Source: Schistocerca nitens
Lineage: Eukaryota; Arthropoda; Insecta; Orthoptera; Acrididae
NCBI RefSeq assembly: GCF_023898315.1
Contig: NC_064616.1
Location: 645,106,974-645,170,973 of the forward strand
Direction: 5' to 3'
DNA length: 64,000 bases
Below, one piece after another: positions 33,650 to 43,445 of the stretch (the first letter of the stretch is position 1; each line of letters opens with the position of its first letter). Under the pieces are notes generated by a model that was not told the origin of the DNA, made no database searches, and was given only the letters and a program-made list of their open reading frames with translations. The position numbers were made by a program, and so were the translations under genes.

Positions 33650-35800
33650 AGTAGAGACCTAACTTATATACATTTCTGATTCTGTCAAGGGTCTCTTCAA
33701 ATCCCAAATGACCTGATGTCAGAAAATTGTGAAAATACATCATATGGCTTGCCATATATGAGGTAGGATGACAAGCAATCATTTCCACCTTGGTGGGTTG
33801 TAATTCCTTTTATGCATTGTTCCTTCTCTTGATTTGAATTATCATTGATAATTGCTTCCAACTCTAACACATCTGTAGTCTTGAGCAATACTGGATCTTC
33901 CCTTTGTTCAGCTTCAATGTTCATCAGGACAGCAACGGCTGGGATATCCCCAGCACTCTGAATTTACTCCCCAATGGAGTCTACAAAAGGCATCCTTGTG
34001 CTCGTGTTTATTTTTGTATACTGCCATCATGTATTTCAGAAACTTCAGTGACCATCTGGCTAATCATGATGAATCCTTCAGAGTGGTCAGCCTGCATAAA
34101 GGATGGTGGCTAGTCAGAATAGCGCATGGTCTGCCATATATAAAAAGGGCCAGAATTTGCTGATTTCAGACTTGAAGATCACTCTGGAGGTAAAGCAATC
34201 ACATTTTTTGCACCTTCCTGGCTTTGCACTAAAACTGTGTATATCCTTTAAACAGTTGCATTGATGTGTAGTCCCATCTAGGCATTTTTGTCAAAAAGTG
34301 CTGATGATATCACCACCGCCTTAAGGAAACAGAAAATCTTCCTTGCTACTCACTCCAAGAAAATTGATGTCTCCCTGAAGCAATTCCTTGTGTGGGTGTC
34401 TCCCATCATGAATGTGCCAAGAAGTTGGGAAATCTGCTAAGATGCTTACTTTTTCTGGATCAGGATAGGCTTGTATTCATAAACTAGGTATTCAAAGATC
34501 CCCCCCTCCCCTTTCAAGTCATCATGGACAGACTTCAACACAGTTATCAAAACAGTTTAGGTATTCTTCAAACGTCTTTGAGAGCAACAGTGTCATCCAT
34601 GCAGCAAAGACAGGTAGTCCATCATGCATTCAAAGGAAACTGGAGCATTGCACATTTCAAACAGCATAACTTTGAACTCATAGAAGTCATCAGGTGCTAT
34701 GAAAGCAGTCTTCCCAGTCTGCCTCATCAACAATTTGCCAGTAGTCAGTATGGGTGTACTTCACTCCCTTCATACAGTATGAGGTGTTTTCAGAGACCAG
34801 AGGGAAGGACCAAAACTATATCTTCTCACATCATCATCCCCACTTCCTTCTGAATTATTTGTTGTTCAATGGGCAATGCCTTATATGAGCACTGATTCAC
34901 ATTGAGCTGTCTAGTCTACCTTGTCTCCACTACAGATTTGAATGCACTCAAAAACTGATGCAGAATGGCCAACATTGTTAGTTGGTCAAGCCAAGAGCTG
35001 CTGGCAGGTGGATATTGTACGCTTCCTGTGTGCAGTCAATAATGGTAGTGTAGCATAATTCTCCATTCATGACTAATTTCACTGTGCATTTTCACACTTC
35101 CATAGGGGTGAGTTGTAGCTGTCTACATGACAAATGGAGACCCAAAGCTCTCCATGCCCATTTGTGATGATTATGATAATTGTTCGCATATAATTACTTT
35201 TGTGAGGTTGAGTAACTGTTCACACTTTACTCGAGCTGAGCATCTATATTTTATTAGAACTTCTCTTGCTGATAACAACAGAAAAAGTCTGTTTTTAATG
35301 GTAGACAGCCAGCCAAAGAAATCCTTATTGTATGAACTTGTTGGGACAACCTCTTCAATTAGAAGCTCCAATATTCCACTGCCTGTGAATGCCAGCAATA
35401 TCCACAAGGAGTCTCATCTAATGACTGTTGCCGCATTTTGATAAACTGACAATTTCAAAAAGTGTCATTGATACCTCTGACAGATGTATATTCCATTTGC
35501 AGCCTTCACCGCAATGGCCTTTGGAAATCTGAATATAATTTTCAGCTCACGATGAGAAGCATACAATTCCACAGAAATTAATATCCAGATTTGACTAGAC
35601 CCTGGAGAAGTTGATCATTGTTGGTGATGTTGATGTAATTTCCCTGACATAATTCAATCTGAAATGGCCTCAGCTCCATAGATTGCACCTAGTTTTGGCA
35701 TCTGGGCAAATGGCTGGAACCACAGGTACAGCAATGCGTTTCATCTCTCAGGTTGGCTGTAGTCATTTGCTGGTACCTGTATGCATATTTTGACATCTTG
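33650..35800 (-). mobile_element. Degenerate Ty3/Gypsy retrotransposon pol region
   Basis: Short - strand fragments in different frames line up in the order of a Gypsy pol. About 34720-34640 reads TGKTAFIAPDDFYEFKVMLF and MCNAPVSFECMMD, matching RT motif KTAFxTPxGxYEFxxMPFGLCNAPxTF. About 34600-34560 reads MDDTVALSKTFEEYL, the catalytic YxDD box. About 34460-34370 reads PDPEKV and DFPTSWHIHD, and about 34115-34030 reads HHPLCRLTTLKDSS and LARWSLKFLKYM, an RNase H block. All frames are broken. No flanking long terminal repeats and no envelope-like gene were recognised. Confidence 0.72.
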
Positions 35801-36457
35801 CACTGTAATCATTGTCAAACCCTTCTTTACAGTAGCACATATAGTCCTCCAGTCTGCAAATATCTCTCTCTGCAGTAGTCGAACTACTGAGGGAGCCAAT
35901 TTATATATGTCGTAAAGACGATGGATGATGTACTGCACAGGCCAGGAGTTTCCAACTACATTGCTCCATATTAGTCAGATTTTTACAGGTTGGTGTAAAT
36001 GGTCAACAACTATTTTCTCGAATTAGCAATTCTACCTCCTCCCAGCAGGATTTGTCACTCATTGCTGCTGCTGCTTCTGGCCTGTTTGTAGCGTAACAAT
36101 CTTGGTACACTATATTTTAGTTGATTGACTTCAATATTCTGACAAAATGCAGCAGCTGGCTTTGATAGCAACCTGACCTTTATTGGAAACAACAATGAAA
36201 TTAGTGTTGAGAAGGTTTGAAGGTGGTGTGTGCTGTCAAGACTTCTGTGGAAACCAATGAGTATGATATTTTAATATGAATCAAAGTGGCTCATCCATCC
36301 TTTAAGTCAAAATTCAGCCAGTCATCTATCTTGAATCACCATTTTGCAATTACACAAGCAGAGAGAATGCACATACCACAAACATACATAATTCACAATT
36401 ATTGACACGAAGACTGAAGTATGTCTTAAGACTCAGAAAGTAGACTAAGCTCGAATG

Positions 36458-36489
<32 letters not shown>

Positions 36490-36490
36490 G
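36458..36490 (+). repeat. (CAG)n microsatellite
   Basis: Ten or so CAG units with one CAA interruption. It is not in a supported reading frame. Confidence 0.9.
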
Positions 36491-36962
36491 TAGTGTTCAC
36501 TATTGTGACTCTTCTTAACAGATTAATATTTTTGCCATATGGGAACTTCACACTGGACCCTTGCATTTCGTGGACTGATCTTCCTAGACATGACTCAATG
36601 CACCTTCTTATCTTGAAGATAGTAGAACATTGCCCACAGCAAGCAAGGGAGCACATTAAAGTTGCGGATTAGTACACAGTTCTGACAGGAAGTTAGATAA
36701 GGTTGTATTTGGCATTGTTCATTTGATAATCATAATAAAGCCGCTAACTTACACATCATGTGAAAATATCATAGAGAGGGGTATTGAGGTTGTTGGAAGA
36801 GAAAAAAAATTGACAGGCCAGGATCAATTAAGCAGAATAACTTAAAATGTATGCTTTTAATGTATGTTACACAAAACAGGTAATACATGAAATGCATTAG
36901 GGCTGTACATGATATTTGCTGGTTATTAGTGAATCTTATTCTCGCATGACACTGTCAAGACA

Positions 36963-37140
36963 GATCTACATTTACATCGATACTCCGCGAGCCACCACAT
37001 GGTGCTTGGCGGAGGGTACTCTGCACCACTACTAGCCATTTCCTTTCCCATTCCACTCCCAAATAGAGTGAGGGAAAAAATGACTGTCTATATGCCTCTG
37101 TATGAGCCCTAATTTCTGTTGCGCGAGTTTAGGCCCAGGT
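36963..37140 (-). mobile_element. LINE 3' tail (relative of 16585-17750)
   Basis: TCTACATTTACATC at 36966, then GGCGGAGGGTACTCTGC and the block GAGCCCTAATTTCT recur in degraded form at the 3' end of the LINE at 16585. I recognise the segment as part of an abundant grasshopper-type repeat. The copy is 5'-truncated and non-coding. Confidence 0.65.
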
Positions 37141-37339
37141 GAGGAATATTAGTGTTACTTCTTTTGGGACATGGATGTTTCACTTGAAGGTTTCTCTCTT
37201 GAAAGTACAGACTGCAGTACAGATATTATAATGCATATGGTCTCAACTGATTAAGTTCTGAGGAACTACTCTCGACAATTATGCATAAATTTTGATATGC
37301 AGGTTTATACTCATCATTCAGGAGTGTGCTACTGTCATA

Positions 37340-37342
<3 letters not shown>

Positions 37343-37398
<56 letters not shown>
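37343..37398 (+). repeat. (CA)n microsatellite
   Basis: About 28 CA units. The apparent His/Thr open frame across it is a translation artefact. Confidence 0.95.
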
Positions 37399-37401
<3 letters not shown>

Positions 37402-38917
37402 ATGGCTCTCAGTTAGCAGCAAACATGACAGCTATTCCAGGCCATGCCCACATTATCCACATTCTGCGTTTTGATATCTGCATACATCAATGCAATCTTA
37501 TGGCAGTGTCAACAAGTTACATTAGTTGTAACACCTATGGATACTTACCCATTGTTTGTGTTAGTTACAATTAAGACACCCATGCTGTCCAAGTAGTAGC
37601 AACTAGAAAGATTTATACAGGCAGTGGATATGGAAGACCAGAACCTTTTCTATCATCAGTGTGATTGACTTATGTTCTTGAGTTCTATTTTGGCATACAG
37701 AGTGCCTTGTAGACAGCTACAGTGATACCAGACACTAACTGAAAATCAACACACATAACAACTGTCTCACATAGCCCAGCAATTATAATTACATGCCATA
37801 AAGGTACCTGCAGTCACTTTATAAATGTCGATGTTAACCGCATTTTGACAGCTGTCATCCCTTCCACTCCAGTCAGTCACTCCTGTCACACAGTCTGCAG
37901 GGTTACAGCAAGTTTCCCCAAATGAAATTCACTGATTTCTAAACAAGTTTTAACATTTTTCCCCAACAAATTTTGAGATCTTAAGGGTAAATAAAATGTA
38001 AGGACTTCTGTATTTCTAAATGTGTGAGCAAAAATCTTAAGTACTAACATCAACATCTTTTGTAACGAACTTTTTAAGGTGGAGAAAGCTAGCCAAATGG
38101 TATACATGTTTCATTAAGACCACTGATGTTATTTTATTTCAATAAAGGAAAACACACTTGGTGATAAAAATATGCATTTTGTTGGAGTCTTATGACAGAT
38201 TTAAAATACCTTCACTGCTTTCCGAAATAACCTCAGAGAAAAGTAGGCAGCTTGGAAGAAATTTATAAGATGGGGAAAAGTTGTGTAAACCATCACTATA
38301 GGTGACCACCAATAAAATGTTGGTTTTATTATTTTCATTGTTGTCAGTTATTATCCACTGTGTTATGTCTATTATTCTATGGGTATAGTGTGATTTTTCT
38401 TTCAAGAAATACACAAGTAAATAGCATACAAACTGCCAGCGACTGCCATAATTTTCTTCTTCTTATCGTCCATACTTTCTAATATATAAACTACTTTCAA
38501 AGTGTCAAACTGTACTAGAATCAATTAAATGTCTATAAAAATGCCGCACTGTACAATGTACTTGCAGTGAGACAGTCGCAATTCCTGAAATCCGTCGCCT
38601 GTGGCCTCTGTTCTGCCAAGGAGCACCACAGTCTTGGGTTCATGGATAAACCATGAAAATTTGCCACATTATGCCACAGGTTGGTGAGACTAGATCTGAC
38701 AGGTAGGGCCCACATGTTAGTGGGAAATTATAGGATTCACATTGGCAGGCCTGATCCGTTAGAGATACCATAGAAATGGCCTGCAGTTTTGGCCCATCAC
38801 TGAAGTCCACTCATGTGGCCAGCTATTCCAGTGTCACAGACACCAAGTTGATGCAGTGAGACCACAGTGATCACCCATGCAACAGATAACTTGCGCAAAT
38901 ACTCTGAGAATCAATAC
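37399..38917. other. Unassigned intergenic sequence
   Basis: A/T-rich DNA with no supported gene or mobile element. Confidence 0.35.
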
Positions 38918-40205
38918 TAATGAGGATAAGTAGCAACTCACTGTATAGATGATCGCTGAGCCACAGTCAGTCACATAAAAAAGACAATCACACTCTTAGC
39001 TAAATTTTTGGCCATAGCCTTTGTCAGAAAATGAGAGCGCGCACACATTCACACAATCACTTGGACACAACTCATGCACACATGACAACTGTCTCCGGCT
39101 GCTGTGTTAACAAACTCTGAGAATCATATTCAAACAAACCATTCCTCAAGCCCCCCTGCCTGTCATTGGCAGCTGCTAGGCTAGCAGCAAGCAGTGGTGG
39201 CAGCACTGACTCCATGCTTAGGGGAGGGGTAGGAAGGGAAGAAGCAGTAAGAATGGGAGAGTAGGGAAGCGGTGTATGTACTTAGCTGCACCCAACCAGC
39301 ATGACATCTCAGTAAACAAACAATTTCATGCTACTGAGACAAAAATGAGATTTTTCCATGTTTCAAATTTCCCTGATAAGTTTGCAATTCCCTGATATCC
39401 AGAACTTGCGGCAACCCTGCTCTGGCCATTCCTGCATGGCACAACTGTATTGAGAAAAATTCACTTGCCTGTTACGCTGAAAATCTCACACTATCTTGTC
39501 TGCAAATAGACTTCCTGCACAGTATCCTCACACAACACTATGCCTCCTACCACCCCCAAGAACCAGCTGCAAAGGAGCAACCACCTCGTCACCTAATACC
39601 ATCCCAGACCACAATCCTTCCCATCACTCCTAAGGTGATATTTTGCTGCCCACAAAATATCCTGGTCCATCCTGATGCCACACCTACTCCCTGCTGCTTG
39701 TCACATGGGTCATATCCATGTGGAAGAACCAGGTGCAAGACCTGTCAAATACACACTCTCAGCACATAATGCTCCAGTCCTGTTGCAGACACACTATGCC
39801 ATCACAGACAGAACCACCACTGAAAATTGTATACGAGCTCTGCTGCAATTGCTGCACAGAATTTTATGTTCGCATGACTACCAACCAGATATCCACCAGA
39901 ATGGTCACTACCAACATGTGGCCAAGAACAGAGTTGAGCACAACATGCTACATTTCAATGTCTGCTTCACAGCTCATGCCATTTGGACCCTTCCACCACC
40001 ATCAGCTTCTCTGAACTAAGTGGATGGGAGTTGTCTCTGCAACACGTCATTCACTCTATCCTTCTGGCCTCTATCTACACTAACCCCCTGCCCCAGGACC
40101 CAAACTTCACTTGGCCTGCGCACACATCCTCTTCCCAGCAGCCTTTGGGCAATGTGAAGCTGCAAGTTGATATTTTTTCATATAATTATCCTGTCTTTTG
40201 AGAGC
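38918..40205 (+). mobile_element. Penelope-like element fragment with GIY-YIG domain
   Basis: A terminal-repeat-like segment at about 38918-39120 carries a decayed hammerhead-like motif. From about 39420 the + strand encodes the element's C-terminus in broken frames. Near 39690 is CHMGHIHVEEPG, and 39770-39900 contains IVYELCCNCCTEFYVRMTTN, QISTRM, matching the GIY-YIG nuclease (VVYxIxC...YIGxTxxxLxxRxNxH) with the glycine of YIG changed to Arg. Next come EHNMLHFNVCFTAHAIWTLP and FSELSGWELSLQHVI. The RT domain is missing, so it is strongly 5'-truncated. Confidence 0.72.
39006..39027 (-). ncRNA. Decayed hammerhead-like motif in Penelope-like repeat
   Basis: On the - strand: CTGACAA, then AGGC-TAT-GGCC, then AAAA. 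It matches the CTGANGA-stem-GAAA layout seen in the other Penelope-type repeats of this window with two core changes, so it is not expected to be active. Confidence 0.25.
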
Positions 40206-40433
40206 CCTAAATTGAAAAAAAAACTATGACAATTGTTATAACCACTAGCCAAATAGGTTTTCAACAACATTCAACTCTTGTGCATAAGTTATATTCACTT
40301 GTTAAAGGAAAGGAAGGTGGAGGTATTTCAGAAAACTTAAGTTCATGAACAGTTTGATTGTCTTTGGAAGTGCAATTGTATTGTCTGTGGCTTGGAGACA
40401 TAATTATGAACAACCACATCAGTGTACACAGCT

Positions 40434-40439
40434 CCCCCC

Positions 40440-40473
<34 letters not shown>
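40434..40473 (+). repeat. Poly-C and (TC)n tract
   Basis: Seventeen C followed by (TC)n. It lies directly outside the Penelope-type terminal repeat. Confidence 0.9.
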
Positions 40474-40484
40474 ATATATGATGT

Positions 40485-40590
40485 GACTTACCAAATGAAA
40501 GTGCTGGCAGGTCGACAGACACACAAACATACACACAAAATTCAAGCTTTCGCAACAAACTGTTGCCTCATCAGGAAAGAGGGAAGGAGA
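40485..40590 (-). repeat. Penelope-type terminal repeat, inverted copy
   Basis: This segment is the reverse complement, with few changes, of 41758-41870 (common blocks TTTGGTAAGTC, CTGCCAGC and TTTTGTGTGTATGTTTGTG). It forms the left boundary of the Penelope-like insertion and carries the hammerhead-like motif at 40548-40574. Confidence 0.85.
40548..40574 (-). ncRNA. Hammerhead-like motif in Penelope-type repeat
   Basis: On the - strand: CTGATGA, one G, a perfect six-pair stem GCAACA/TGTTGC with a GTT loop, then GAAA. It has the full CUGANGA and GAAA core; the extra nucleotide before stem II and the unclear stem I leave catalytic activity open. Confidence 0.45.
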
Positions 40591-40595
40591 ATAAC

Positions 40596-40609
<14 letters not shown>

Positions 40610-40648
<39 letters not shown>
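40610..40648 (+). repeat. (TA)n-(GA)n microsatellite
   Basis: About 20 GA units following a short TATATA run, inside the Penelope-like insertion. The apparent Ser/Leu-rich open frame is an artefact. Confidence 0.95.
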
Positions 40649-40649
<1 letters not shown>

Positions 40650-40650
<1 letters not shown>

Positions 40651-41356
40651 GAGGAAAGAGGTTTTATGTAGGGTGGCAGGTGATCGGCGTGAAAGGAAGT
40701 GCTCCATCCCAGCGAGGCCCTGGATGTGGGGAATATTTGTGTATAAGGAAGTGGCATCAATGGTTACAAGGATGGTTTCCGGGGGTAACAGACTGGGTAA
40801 GGATTCCAGGCGTTCGAGAAAGTGGTTGGTGTCTTTGATGAAGGATGGGAGACTGCATGTAATGGGTTGAAGGTGTTTATCTATGTAGGCAGAGATACGT
40901 TCTGTGGGGGCTTGGTAACCAGCTACAATGGGGCGGCCGGGATGATTGGGTTTGTGAATTTTAGGAAGAAGATAGAAGGTAGGGGTGCGGGGTGTCGGTG
41001 GGGTTAGGAGGTTGATGGAGTCAAGTGAAAGGTTTTGTAGGGGGCCTAAGGTTCTGAGGATTCCTTGAAGCTCCGTCTGGACATCAGGAATGGGATTACC
41101 TTGGCAAACTTTGTATGTGGTGTTGTCTGAAAGCTGACGCAGTCCCTCAGCCACATACTCCCGAAGATCAAGTACCACTGTCGTGGAACCCTTGTCCGTC
41201 GGAAGAATGGCGATGGAACGGTCAGCCTTCAGATCACGGATAGCTTGGGCTTCTGCAGTGGTGATGTTGGGAGTAGGATTAAGGTTTTTTATGACGGATT
41301 GAGAGGCAAGGCTGGAAGTCAGAAATTCCTGGAAGGTTTGGAGGGGGTGATTTTGA
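40650..41356 (-). pseudogene. Penelope-like reverse transcriptase, N-terminal half
   Basis: The - strand frame, from about 41367 to 40662, reads TTAEAQAIRDLKADRSIAIL, PTDKGSTTVVLDLREYVAEG, TPRTPTFYLLPKIHKPNHPG, RPIVAGYQAPTERISAYIDK and ETILVTIDATSLYTNIPHIQ. LPTDKGSTTVV, LPKIHKP-RPIV and SLYTNIP are hallmark blocks of Penelope-like RTs. The catalytic YxDD part, thumb and GIY-YIG domains are missing; after SPATLHK the frame runs into the (GA)n tract. The remaining open frame beyond that point is not protein coding. Confidence 0.88.
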
Positions 41357-41871
41357 GGAAGAAGCACAGTGTTACACCGTCCGGGTTATTTGGATACTTC
41401 CCACTAACACCAACCTGTCAGAACTCCGGAGATGGGAACTTGCCCTTCAGTATATCCTCTCTTCTCGTTACCCGCCAGGCCTCAACCTCCGCTAATTTCA
41501 AGTTGCCACCACTCATACCTCACCTGTCTTTCAACAACATCTTTGCCTCTTTACTTCCGCCTCGACTGACATCTTTGCCCAAACTCTTTGCCTTTACAAA
41601 TGTCTGCTTGTGTCTGTGTATGTGCGGATGGATATGTGCGTGTGTGTGCGAGTGTATACCTGTCCTTTTTCCCCCCTAAGGTAAGTCTTTCCGCTCCCGG
41701 GATTGGAATGACTCCTTACCCTCTCCCTTAAAACCCACATCCTTTCGTCTTTCCCTCTCCTTCCCTCTTTCCTGACGAAGCAACCGTTGGTTGCGAAAGC
41801 TAGAATTTTGTGTGTATGTTTGTGTGTCTATCGACCTGCCAGCGCTTTTGTTTGGTAAGTCTCATCATCTT

Positions 41872-41880
<9 letters not shown>
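41357..41880 (+). mobile_element. Penelope-like element 3' tail, opposite orientation to the adjoining RT
   Basis: On the + strand VIWILPTNTNLSELRRWELA, then LQYILSSRYPPGLNLR and a stop, is the C-terminal end of a Penelope-like protein (compare SFSELSGWELSLQHV at 40005). It is followed by the 3' untranslated and terminal repeat with a hammerhead-like motif at 41772-41798. It meets the - strand RT head-to-head near 41356. Confidence 0.78.
41772..41798 (+). ncRNA. Hammerhead-like motif in Penelope-type repeat
   Basis: CTGACGA, one A, a perfect six-pair stem GCAACC/GGTTGC with a GTT loop, then GAAA. CUGANGA permits the C at the variable position. The partner copy at 40548-40574 keeps the stem with a compensatory change (C-G here versus A-U there in the last pair). 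Confidence 0.48.

Positions 41881-41932
<52 letters not shown>
41880..41932 (+). repeat. (TA)n tract left of Tc1 copy 2
   Basis: About 26 TA units after a short (GT)n, interrupted by the Tc1-like element. The tract resumes at 43352. Confidence 0.95.
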
Positions 41933-41934
<2 letters not shown>

Positions 41935-43350
41935 TCCTGGAAATGGAAAAAAGAACACATTGACACCGGTGTGTCAGACCCACCATACTTGCTCCTGACA
42001 CTGCGAGAGGGCTGTACAAGCAATGATCACACGCACGGCACAGCGGACACACCAGGAACCGCGGTGTTGGCCGTCGAATGGCGCTAGCTGCGCAGCATTT
42101 GTGCACCGCCGCCGTCAGTGTCAGCCAGTTTGCCGTGGCATACGGAGCTCCATCGCAGTCTTTAACACTGGTAGCATGCCGCGACAGCGTGGACGTGAAC
42201 CGTATGTGCAGTTGACGGACTTTGAGCGAGGGCGTATAGTGGGCATGCGGGAGGCCGGGTGGACGTACCGCCGAATTGCTCAACACGTGGGGCGTGAGGT
42301 CTCCACAGTACATCGATGTTGTCGCCAGTGGTCGGCGGAAGGTGCACGCGCCCGTCGACCTGGGACCGGACCGCAGCGATGCATGGATGCACGCCAAGAC
42401 CGTAGGATCCTACGCAGTGCCGTAGGGGACCGCACCGCCACTTCCCAGCAAATTAGGGACACTGTTGCTCCTGGGGTATCCGCGAGGACCATTCGCAACC
42501 GTCTCCATGAAGCTGGGCTACGGTCCCGCACACCGTTAGGCCGTCTTCCGCTCACGCCCCAACATCGTGCAGCCCGCCTCCAGTGGTGTCGCGACAGGCG
42601 TGAATGAAGGGACCAATGGAGACGTGTCGTCTTCAGCGATGAGAGTCGCTTCTGCCTTGGTGCCAATGATGGTCGTATGCGTGTTTGGCGCCGTGCAGGT
42701 GAGCGCCACAATCAGGACTGCATACGACCGAGGCACACAGGGCCAACACCCGGCATCATGGTGTGGGGAGCGATCTCCTACACTGGCCGTACACCACTGG
42801 TGATCGTCGAGGGGACACTGAATAGTGCACGGTACATCCAAACCGTCATCGAACCCATCGTTCTACCATTCCTAGACCGGCAAGGGAACTTGCTGTTCCA
42901 ACAGGACAATGCACGTCCGCATGTATCCCGTGCCACCCAACGTGCTCTAGAAGGTGTAAGTCAACTACCCTGGCCAGCAAGATCTCCGGATCTGTCCCCC
43001 ATTGAGCATGTTTGGGACTGGATGAAGCGTCGTCTCACGCAGTCTGCACGTCCAGCACGAACGCTGGTCCAACTGAGGCGCCAGGTGGAAATGGCATGGC
43101 AAGCCGTTCCACAGGACTACATCCAGCATCTCTACGATCGTCTCCATGGGAGAATAGCAGCCTGCATTGCTGCGAAAGGTGGATATACACTGTACTAGTG
43201 CCGACATTGTGCATGCTCTGTTGCCTGTGTCTATGTGCCTGTGGTTCTGTCAGTGTGATCATGTGATGTATCTGACCCCAGGAATGTGTCAATAAAGTTT
43301 CCCCTTCCTGGGACAATGAATTCACGGTGTTCTTATTTCAATTTCCAGGA

Positions 43351-43353
<3 letters not shown>
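41932..43353 (+). mobile_element. Tc1-like transposon inside a (TA)n microsatellite (copy 2)
   Basis: A near-identical copy of 13477-14863 with a fixed coordinate offset of 28490 over the transposase. It keeps the 35-base segment (between TGACAC repeats) that copy 1 lost. Both terminal bases differ from copy 1 (C to T on the left, G to A on the right), so the ends merge into the (TA)n tract. The transposase has one nonsense codon. Confidence 0.96.
42176..43198 (+). pseudogene. Tc1-like transposase with a single nonsense codon
   Basis: It matches the intact 340-codon transposase at 13686-14708 without indels. Codon 144 (Trp, TGG in copy 1) is TGA at 42605-42607, just before the first catalytic Asp (D155), so the product lacks the whole nuclease. 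Nearby is an Asp-to-Asn-type neighbour change (RDEW to RDQW). Catalytic residues D155, D244 and E277 and the D-x32-E spacing are otherwise preserved downstream of the stop. Confidence 0.95.

Positions 43354-43394
<41 letters not shown>
43352..43394 (+). repeat. (TA)n tract right of Tc1 copy 2
   Basis: Continuation of the microsatellite at 41880-41932, about 21 units. Confidence 0.95.
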
Positions 43395-43397
<3 letters not shown>

Positions 43398-43445
43398 GAT
43401 GATGAGACTTACCAAACAAAAGTGCTGGCAGGTCGATAGATATAA
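43395..43445 (-). repeat. Third copy of the Penelope-type terminal repeat end
   Basis: GATGAGACTTACCAAACAAA, AGTGCTGGCAGGTCGATAGA is the reverse complement of 41830-41872. With that copy it forms an inverted pair around the (TA)n tract and the Tc1 insertion. It lacks the hammerhead-like part. Confidence 0.85.

Noticed and set aside
33650-35800. Endogenous retrovirus with envelope
   Set aside because: Only decayed pol pieces are visible; no envelope-like region or long terminal repeats were found, so it is called a Ty3/Gypsy retrotransposon remnant.
36458-36490. Coding polyglutamine or polyalanine tract
   Set aside because: The (CAG)n lies in no supported exon, and the surrounding frames have stops and no splice context.
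37292-37474. His/Thr-repeat protein
   Set aside because: It is a translation of the (CA)n microsatellite.
40261-41367. One 368-codon - strand protein
   Set aside because: Only the first two thirds is Penelope-like RT; the Ser/Leu and Arg/Glu-rich end is (GA)n and (TC)n microsatellite and repeat sequence read through.
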